A DNA stretch of 64,000 nt. It comes from Mesorhizobium temperatum (GTDB lineage Bacteria; Pseudomonadota; Alphaproteobacteria; Rhizobiales; Rhizobiaceae). The translations under genes were made by a program, and so were the position numbers. The stretch is taken from the NCBI RefSeq assembly GCF_002284575.1, contig NZ_NPKJ01000022.1:33132-97131 (forward strand), given 5' to 3'. Shown here piece after piece: positions 53,471 through 63,400 of this stretch. Position 1 is the first letter of the stretch, and every line of letters begins with the position of its first letter. The notes beneath the pieces are model-generated. The model saw nothing but the letters and a program-made list of their open reading frames with translations, was not told the DNA's origin and did no database searches.

Positions 53471-54346
53471 ATGGAACAAGGTCCCTTGGCGGAGCTGTTG
53501 GTCGCACGATTCGAGCATATGCCGCCGCAGCTGCGGGTCGCCGCGCGTTTCGTGCTGGATCATCCTAAGGATGTCGCATTGATGTCGATGCGCGAGCAGG
53601 CGCATCAGGCCGGCGTTTCGCACAGCACGATGATGCGGTTGGCGCGATGGCTTGGCCTGCAAGGCTACGAGGATATGCGCAGCCTTTATGCGCGCGCGCT
53701 GCGTGAGACAGTCGCCGGTGAGCCGGGGCGACGGGGTGCCGGACAGGGTGGCGATCCGGGATATTCGACGGCAGGGGTCATTGCGGACACGCTCGCGGCC
53801 CAGATTTCAAGTTTAGGTGAATACGGCAATGCCTCACAATTCATCGCCGCCGCCGCCCTCCTTGCACGATCACGCAATCTGTTCGGTCTCGGCTCGCGCT
53901 CCGGTTATCCGGTCGCGAGCCACTTCGTCCACATCATGTCGTTTCTGGCTGGCGGTGACCGCAAGGTGACGCTTGTCGGCGAGATGGGCGGACATGGTCT
54001 GGATGCCTTGCAGGGTGCGGGACGCGACGACGTGCTGCTTGCTGTCGGCATGTCGCCTTATGAACGCATGACGATCGACGTGGCGCGCCAGTCGGCGCGG
54101 CAGGGTGTCGGCGTGGTGGCAATCACTGATAGCAGCGTGTCGCCGCTGGCCCGGATCGCGCGGGAAACAATCATCGTTACATCAAATTCGCAGTCGTTCT
54201 TTCGCAGCATGGCGCCGGCGTTCGCTGCCGTCGAGATCCTGGCGGCGCTGACGGCTGCGCGGTCTGAAGTGAATGCTGCGCAACGAGTAAAACAGTCGGA
54301 AGGGCAACTCGCTGCTTTCGGCATTTATTGGAAGCCCCCCCGATAA
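53471..54346 (+). CDS. MurR/RpiR-family transcriptional regulator
   Basis: A 291-residue regulator from the ATG at 53471; a GTG at 53456 is also open. The N-terminal HTH_6 domain (about 1-75) shows MREQAHQAGVSHSTMMRLARWLGLQGYEDMR, and a SIS sugar-phosphate isomerase domain (about 115-245) shows GLGSRSGYPVASHF and AVGMSPYERMTIDVARQSARQG. Such proteins respond to phospho-sugars. It is divergent from the small T3SS gene and upstream of the giant gene on the same strand, so it may control either. A ribosome site is weak. Confidence 0.88.
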   Translation: MEQGPLAELLVARFEHMPPQLRVAARFVLDHPKDVALMSMREQAHQAGVSHSTMMRLARWLGLQGYEDMRSLYARALRETVAGEPGRRGAGQGGDPGYSTAGVIADTLAAQISSLGEYGNASQFIAAAALLARSRNLFGLGSRSGYPVASHFVHIMSFLAGGDRKVTLVGEMGGHGLDALQGAGRDDVLLAVGMSPYERMTIDVARQSARQGVGVVAITDSSVSPLARIARETIIVTSNSQSFFRSMAPAFAAVEILAALTAARSEVNAAQRVKQSEGQLAAFGIYWKPPR

Positions 54347-54424
54347 CATCGGAAAGGTTGCTATCGGGGCGGGCGTGACGGCAGCCAGACTGCCGGCAAC
54401 GCTGATTTTCCGGAGGTCGTCTAA

Positions 54425-57400
54425 ATGGTTCGCCCGATAACGCCCGCCAAGCCGCCGGTTCAGCCGCAAAAGGTAAACGCCTCAGCGAAAGCCGAGCAGG
54501 TTTCCCGGCTAGAGGCGCAGGCTGCGAAGCTGCGGGAACAGATCAAGCTTGCCAATAGGATGGGCGAGCGCGATTGGGCAGCACAGGCCCGCCAAGATCT
54601 GGCGCAGGTGAACACGCAACTGACCACGGCACAGCCGACTGCCGCGACGGCGCGGCCAGCACCGGAGCTGCCTGCCGCAGTCACCGCAGCAAACGGCAAC
54701 GGCGGCACCACCGCCGCGCCTGCGCTTTTCACGACGCAGAATTTCGGCGGTACACCAAACCTCCTGCTGACCAGTGGTGAGCCCGACGGCGGCGATGTTT
54801 CACCGGAAGCGAAGGACATTCTCAAGGCGATCGAAGGCGGCAAAAGTATCGACAACATCGCTGCCGAGCGGAAGATGTCTCCCGAGAAGGTGGTGGCGGC
54901 TCTGAATGCCGGCAAAATGACGGCGATAGCGACTGAACATGCCAACGGCGACACCCGTACGGTGGTGATCACCGACGGCAGCGGCCGCACGATCACCGAA
55001 AACCAGGATTATCAACATGGCGGCTATTACACCGAAGTGACGGGTCGCGACGGACAGGCGACCTCCTCGCCAATCCGTGACGATCTCGGCCGCAAGGAAA
55101 CCACCAGTGTCGACGCGCAGACCGGCGCGATCACGACCACGTTCGTGGACGATCTCGGCGACGGCTCAGTCACCGAACGCACGACGAATCCCCAAACCCG
55201 TATAACCACAACGACCGAAACGAGTGGTGACGGTGCCGTCACCGTCACCAAGAACCTGCCGAATGGGTCGACCGTGGAGACGGTGACGCCCGCCGGCGGC
55301 CCCGCATTGCCGGTGACCACGGTCACGGGTCCGGGCGGCGAGGAAACCGTCCTGGCGCATTCGCAGGCAGCGGACGGCTCGGGCGCGCCGTCGATCCAGG
55401 AACAGCTTGCCGAAGGCAAGAGCATCGAGGAGATCGCCGAGGAAAGCAATCTCACGCCGGAGCAGGTGATCGCCGAGCTGAACGCCGCCGGCCTCGAGGT
55501 GACGCAGGGCGGTGACGAAGGCGAGACCCTCCAGATCGTCGTCACCGATCCCGAGACCGGCAAGACGGTCACCTACAACAACGACTACCAACATGGTTCG
55601 CGCTCGGTAACGACGGTTGACGGCAACACCGAGACAACCGACTCGGTCGACGGCAACGGCAGAACCAGCCACACCGAACGCAATACGGAGACCGGCGAGC
55701 AGACCACCACCATCGTCGATCCCAAGAACAACACCGAAACGACGATCGTCTTCGACAAAGACGGGCGACGCACCGAAACCATCGTCGAGACGCTGAATGA
55801 CGGCGAACCGATCGATTACGAGGTCCAGCCGGGCGACAATCTGACCGAGATCGCCGAGGCCCACGGCGTGACCCTGGAGGAACTCGCCGAGAGCAATCCG
55901 GAACTGTTCACCTCTCCGCGCGACCCCGACCTTATTCATCCGGGAGAGACCGTGGTGATCGAGGGTGCCACCAAGACCACCGTCAAAGTGACGTTTAACG
56001 GCTACACGCTGACCACGTCGCCAGACGGCAAGATCACGCTGACCAACGATACGACCGGCGCCGTCACGGATATCGCGGCCGGCACCGCACAACAGGCGCT
56101 GGCCGAGCTGCTGCTTTCCATCAATCCGAACAGCAGTGACCCGGAGCAGGCCAAGGAGGATCTGGTCGTCAAGACGACGCTGGACGGCATATTCGGCGGA
56201 GCAACGCCAGAGCTGACCACGGAAGCGCTTGAAAAGCAGCAGGCCGTGGTCGATGCAATGGCACTATATGGTCCGGGACAAGACGCAACCGGCGCGACTC
56301 TCGACGGTGGCCCCACGTCGGTTGGTCCCTACGGGAACCCGCCATCAGCCACGGCTCCTTCGGGCGGGAAGTGGGTGCCATTGCTGGTCGACGGCAGCTG
56401 GAAATGGTTCGACCCGGAGGTGGCCAAGGCGATCGCAGCCGAGAACGTGGCGATTGCGAACTTCGGTGAGGCAGAAGCAAAGGCTGCGCAGAGCGCGGCA
56501 CAGCTCGACGTCTATGCGCTGGACGCTGAATACAAGAACGCCATGGAGGGCGCCGAGTCAACGCTCGACGAGGTGCTGGCGCCTTATGGACTGGAGTGGA
56601 AGCCGCCCGAGCCGAAGGGCACGCTGGCAGATGCGCAAAACCGGTTGACCCTCGCCAACAACGCGCTTGAAAGCGCCAGCACCGCCCGGGCCGAATACGA
56701 GCAGGGCCAGACGTCACTTCTCGAAGCGATCGACAAACAGGTAGACCTGCCGACGCTCAGCGATCCCAACCAGACAGCTGTCAGCAGCCCGGGTGGTCCC
56801 AGTGCCGAGGAAACCAACCAGCAAGGAAAGGCCGCGCACGCGGAGGTCGCCGAGCTCTTTACAAACGTTTCTCTACACACCGCCAACGGCAACAAGGCCA
56901 CGATCGACCAAATGATCAGCTCGACCGAGCTGGAGCTGAAGCTTACCGATGCCAAGCCTGGAAGCCCCGAATACACGGCCATCGAGGAGCGGCTTGAAGG
57001 TCTGCAAACGCTCCAGGGGGCCGCGGCCAATCAGGTGACCCTGGCCGAGGCATATCAGGAGTATGGGGTTGCACAGAAAGAGGCGGCGGATCTTGCCGTA
57101 ACCATGGAGCCTCTCAAGCAGCAACTGCTTGCGCAGGCGCAGGAAAGGAACCCGCATCATTTCGATTGGGAAGGGTATACCAATGGACATGGTGACTTTA
57201 CCGGCAAGATAAAATCGCAGGACATAGTCGAGGAGAACGGTCAGCTCTATGTCGTTACCGTCTATGAGCACGCCACTTTCACCGACGAGAACGGTGATGA
57301 CACGAACATACATAAATCTGCCCTGACATATGACCTCAACGACGAGGGTATCAGGGAAGATTTCCGCAACGATCCGCTCAACAAGCAGTGGCAGGAGATG

Positions 57401-60400
57401 ATGGCCTCGACGCAAGACACCTCGTCGGCGTCGGTATGCACAGCCAACGGAACGGGATCGCAATCGGCGCTGGACGCGGCCAAGTCGAAGATTGTCGGCG
57501 TGCAGGTCGATCAGCTTGATGCGGGGCTGAGAGATGCGAAGACGGGGCTCGTCGACGCGACCGCGGCACGCGACCAGGCGATCACCGACTACGGGCCGGG
57601 AACCGTAGAGGCGCCCGCTGGCACGCTCAAGCCAGGCGAAACGGCGGTGAAGATCACGGTGAACGATCGCGCCCTGTGGGTCGCGCCGGAGGTTGCCGCG
57701 GCCTTCGAAGAGCAGGGGCCGGGCGCGATCGGCGACAGCGGCAAATGGGTCCAGATCGAGATGGACGGCCAGAAGCTGTGGGTGCACCCTGAAGTAGCGG
57801 CCGCGGAAATCGATCGAGGCCAGGCGGAGACCGAAAAGAACCAATTGGAGGACTGGGAAGAAAACGTGCGGCCGGCGATGGTTGCGGGGCGCGACTGGTA
57901 CGCTTTTTCCGCAAGCCACCCCAAGCTTCTCGAATACGGTTCCGCCGAGCATGAGGCGAAACTCAAGTACGAGTATTTTGAAGAACACAAGGACCAGGCG
58001 CTGGCTGGATATCAGGTCCAGTTCGAGAACCTCTACGAGGCCGGCTTCACCGGCGAATACGAGACGTATACGCCAGACCAACTCAGCACTGCCGTTGGTC
58101 AGACCCTCGGGCCCGACGCGTCGAGTGAAGACGTCCAAAAGGTCACCGAAGAAATCACCGACCGCGCCGGCGACGACGCCGAGGTCAAGATCGTGCCGAT
58201 CTTCTCCCTCGACGGCGGGAAGGAATCGACGACGGCTTTGTTCGCGATCAAGAGCGGCGGCGACGAAATCGGCTATGTCGACAGTTCTGGTAAATATTAC
58301 AGCACCTTCGATGAATTCCAGCACGAGAATCGCATCTTCAGCGAGAAGGGCAATCTGGTCATGGCCAAGGGCGGCGACATGTCGCTCGGCAAGGGTGGTT
58401 TTTCGCTCGACGAACTGGAAGTGGCCGACGCGCGCAAGGTGGGTTTCTGGGACAAGGCTACCGACATTGGCCTTGGCATCGTCGCCGGTGTCTCCACCAT
58501 CGTCTCGTTCGTGCCGGGCGGCCAATGGGCGATTCCCATCGCGATCGGCTCCGGTTCAGTCCTTGGCGGCAAGGCTCTGATCAAAGAGGGTGATCACTTC
58601 CTGCAGGGCGGCGACTTCGACAGCCAGTCGGGTTGGAATATCGCCACCGGCGTAACCGCGTTCCTGCCAGTGGGCGCGGGTGCCCTGCGCACATTCGGCT
58701 TGGCAAAGACAAGCCTGTCCAGATCCCAGGCTTTCGCGGGCGGCTTCGGGATGACCCGCATGAAGGATGCCAGCTGGGGCATCGGCAGATTCCAGGTGAA
58801 CGTAGAGGAGGCCTCTTATGCTGGTAAGGTCTCGGAGTTTATGCAAAGCGGCAACAGGCTGACTACCGCTGCGTGGAGCCTCGATGCCGGCGCCGTGGTT
58901 ACCGGTGTTCCGTTGCTCGGCAAATCGGTGGAAGATCTGGCGGCGCATGGCGGCGAGATGTCCCTGCTCGAGCTCGCGAACGCAGTCGTGGGCATAGGCG
59001 TCGGCACTGTCGGCACAGGATTGGGCGGCCGCTCGCTGTTGTCCAACATGCCTGGAACGGGCGGTACTCGGAGCGGAGCTTTTCCGGATTCGGGGCCGCA
59101 ACCGCGGGCCGTCTACGAGATGGGCCCTGACGGTGTCTACAGGCCCACCGGCGAACAGGTCATGCCGGACCCAGATGAAATCATCATCGATGGCGACGTG
59201 GTCGGCGAAACGTCCGGCCAGCAGGGGCCTGGTTTCGGTGCCCGGAACGGTTTTGACAACACGGGAGGGGCTAACCGTCCAACCGGTCCACGGGCGCTGC
59301 CGGCCGGCGAGTCCGACGGTCCGAACCCACCGCCACCCCCGGGCGGCAAGGGTGATCCATCAGGCGACGGACAATCGTCGCGGCCGATGGTCGTGCACGA
59401 AGCCGGCCCCGACGGCGTCTATCGCCCGACCGACAAACTGGTCTTCCACGATCCCAGCCACCCCGTCGTCGAGGGGACGGTTGTCAACGTCCACGATGAA
59501 GGGCCGAGCGCCCCGGGCGAGCGCGGCGATCCCGAGAATGCCAGCGACCGAGACGCCCAGGGAGCGCGTGAGCAGAATGTGCGCCAGCCCGCTGACAGCG
59601 ATCCGATTGTGGTTCCGCCGGTCCGCGGCGACGGAACGACGCGCCCGGCCGAGAGCGGCTTGCGGCTCGTCTGGGACCCGGCGACCAAGACGTTCACCGG
59701 CATGCCGAAGCCGGACGCCGGCGAATACACCTACACCAGCGGCAAGGATCCGCAGCAGACGGGCTACCTCGACGGCGCACGCCCTTCCGACCCGGCCGTG
59801 CTGGCCACCCCGGACGAGGTCCTGCTCCAGTCCGAAACGGAAACACGCGACGGTTCGAGCCGCGAAACCACCGAGCGGCAGGGACCTTCCGGAGCGAAGC
59901 TGCCGGAAGGTGGGGCGCAAGGCACCCGCCCGTTGATGCGCTACACTCTCGGCAACCGCCATACCGGCGAGATGCTCGTCGATTTCAACCTGCCGGAAGG
60001 GCAGAGGACTGTCGCCATACCCGAACCCAAGGCGATCACGGCCGCGCCGGAGCCGGTGCCGGCCCCTGTCGAGCTCGACCCTTCCTTGCCGGTGCTTTAT
60101 CTCGGCGCCGACGGCCGCTGGACAGCCGATCCGAACGCCCGCACCGAGCCACCTGCCGTGACGGACACCGGGCACCCCAGCCCGGCTCGGCCCGACGGCA
60201 CGCCGATCATCAACCGTTTCTCGTCAAACCCGTACAGCTTCGGCCAGACGTTCAATGCCGTCAAAGCCGGCCTGCGGCGCATCGGCACGCGTTACCTGAA
60301 CACCGAACCCCGCTATGACTATCCGAAGCTCGGCGAGCTGGTCGACAGCATCTATCACCGGCCGGTTCCGCAGGACGGCGTCACCGCCGGACAGGACATC

Positions 60401-63400
60401 TATGTCGAGGCCGGCGGCAAATACCTGCCGGCCAAGGTCATCGTGGCCGGCCCGCAGGCGAGCATGACCCGCGACATCGTCCTGGGCGAACATGCCACGG
60501 ATGCCGGCTACCTGGGTTCCGGCCCGACGGTCGAACGCGCCAAGCGCGGGTCGATAACCACGCCGAACGGCCAGCTCAGGGTCAACACCCCGGCACGGGA
60601 AGTCCACACGTTCGATCCTGCCAAGAACCCGGAAGTCAGCCATCGCTCGGCGCTCGGCGAGACCCTGACCGCGACCTTGCCGGCGCTTCCCGACGATGCG
60701 GCGGCGACGCCCGCGCCGACGTGGACGCCCGAGCAGGTGGAACTGGTCGGCGACTACCTCCAGTCCCTCGAACGTTCCAGCGATCCTGTCGTCCGCGATG
60801 CGGTGACCATGACCAGAGTGCAACTTGGGGGCAGGGGCTTGCCTCAGTCCGGCACGGAAATAACGCAGGCTCAGCATAATGCGCTTGGCGAAATGCTCAA
60901 CGCCGACCAGAACAGCCCGTTCACCGGCTCCAAGCCGGTCGGCCAGCTCTCGATGAACGGCTTGACGACCCTCCAGGTGTTCAGCGCTCAGGGCAAGCTG
61001 CCGCATCTCTCGCCGGGAGAAGTGATCGACCAACTCGGCCTGTCGACCGACGCCAGGCTGCCCCGCGGCGAGCAGTACCTTACCGCCGGGGCGCTGCCAG
61101 GAGAAGCCGGCTGGACCAATGCCGGCCGTGGCATCGTCGGCGATTACCTCAAGGCTGCGTCAGGCTCCACTGACCCGAACCTTGCCGCCGCGGCAAATGC
61201 CGCCTCGCCGTTTTTCAAGGGGGGCGCCACGAAGCCCGGCAAGGCCGTGACCGCCGCGCAGCAGGATGCGCTCATGCAGGTCCTGCAGGCCGACAGTGGC
61301 AGCACGTGGGTCTACGGTCCGAAGCTTCAGCCGGAGACTTCGTTCAAACCCGCCGGGGAGCTTTCGCCGGAAGGCCGCTACAATGAGAAGGTCCTGTCCG
61401 GCCACGACACCTGGACGCCGTATCTGTGGCGAGAGATGCGCGGTTACGCCGCCAACCAGCAGAAATCCGCGGATTCCGCGGTCCGGTCGCTAGCGCACGC
61501 GTTGGAGAACGCGCTGCCCGCAAGCAAGCCCAAGGCCGGGACCGAGATCAACAGCGAGGTGCCCGTCCTGCTGGAGCGGTTGCTGGATGCCGACAAGGCG
61601 AGTTCGTGGCGCGCCCCGACATTCTTCACCGACGCACAAGGGGTCTGGCGGTCCGACCGCGCCACCGTTTCCTGGTTCCTGCAGGAACACGAAGCCAATG
61701 TCGTGGGTGGGCCGATCCTGAATGACCAGGCCACCACCGCAGTCGGCCTCGGCGGATCGATGTTCGGCATCAAGATGCCGCTGCCCAGCCGGCAGGTCTA
61801 TGGGGAACTCAGCCTGAAGAACAACGGCCCGGGCCCGGGCGGCACAGGCTTTCTGCTCCCGGTCCATCCCAACGACGCGAAGGGCCAGAAACTTTTCGTC
61901 AATGGATACCGGCCGAATTTCGCTTATGACGAGGCTGCGGCTCCATCTGCCCGGTGGGTCGCATCGGCCCCGATGCTGTCGAAGAACACGTTCCAGAAAG
62001 AAAACGCCGTTGGAGTTTCCCTATCCCTCTTTGGCTTCTCTCTGAGTGGGGCCTACGTCAAACGCACGCTGCTCTATCTCGGTGGCGAAGGCGGCCGGCC
62101 GGGGTATACGCGTAGAGAATCTGGCCCGCTCAGCCAAAGGGCAGCCTCCTTCTGGGAAGAAGCTGCCAGAGGTGGTGCCAGCCACTATAGCTCCGAAGGC
62201 AAGGTGCCCGGTTTCGAGGATCGTGTCCTCTACCGGAACTACAACCTCATTGCGCCCTTCGGAGGTGGCAATGAACCCTGGCGCGGTAGCCCTGCCTTCG
62301 AGGGCGTTCCGCGCGAGGCGGGCGCCGGGCCACTCAACCGCCTGGACCGCACGGACCGCGGCGTCGGTTTCGCTGCGAGCCTTGGATCATGGCCGGTAAC
62401 GACGGTAGAACTCGGCACGGTGAGGAAGGACCTGGTGCCGCACACGCGCTCCGCCCGCGCACACCCCGGATCCTCCGAAGGCGCGCAAAAGGTTTTCTCA
62501 GCACTGGAGGCCTCGGACGGGCGGCTGACGCCGGACGTCCTGGAACATCTCGACACCTATCTCGCCGAGGTTGCGGCATCGCCGCACGGCGATTTAAGGT
62601 TCGCTGGCCAGCGCGTGGCGGATGTGTTCCCGGAACTGGGCATGGCGCCATATCCGGACCAACTCGCCACCACCGGCGGACGGCCCGACGGGATGGGCAG
62701 GCCTGCATGGAAAGCGTTGCGGCAACAGCTGGATCAGCAGGCCCGCAGCGAACTGACGCCCACGCAGGCCCATTACCTCAACCGGCTGCTCGAGCAGGAC
62801 GTGCAGCACAATTCGCCGCCCCCGGACACCGCGCCGGCCCCGGCGGGCGACGGCCCGATTGTTCCCAGGAGTCCGGCGCCGCGACGGGAACAGGGTCCGG
62901 CGGCTGAAGGGTCGTGGGGACCGTCGACGGCAAAACCGCTGACACAAGCTGAAATTGCGGCCAACCGCCAGGAAGCATCGAGCATGCTGGACGATATGCT
63001 CCAGCAGGATCTTGGCATGCCCGAGATGAGGGCCGATCTTGCCGATCAGGTCAGCCGGTCGCCCGAGATGATGGGACTCTTGCGGAATGCCCACGCGAAA
63101 GGCGTGCGCATCGTCAACCCGGCGCGGCGCGATCTGCGGATTTTCGATCCGAGCTTGGAACAGGATCTGACTGCAACCGGATCAGGGTTGGACCGACGGC
63201 TCGACGTGATTTCCGTGGATGCCGATATGTTCCGCACGCCGGACGCGGACAATGACGCGGTCGTCGCCGGATTCGTCGATGCGCTTAGCCATGAACTGTC
63301 GCATGTGACCGACGCCCCGATCGACGTGCTGCCCCAGGATTTCGCGAACCGCCAAGCCCATAGGGACGCAACCGTAGACGCCCGCTTGAAGTCGGAGGGC

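Noticed and set aside
55166..56092. 308-codon minus-strand frame opposite the giant gene
   Set aside because: Same reason: mirror frame of GC-rich repeat DNA.
56873..58525. 550-codon minus-strand frame opposite the giant gene
   Set aside because: Antisense mirror of a continuous 3192-codon frame with repeats and motifs; its sequence shows no domain I recognise.
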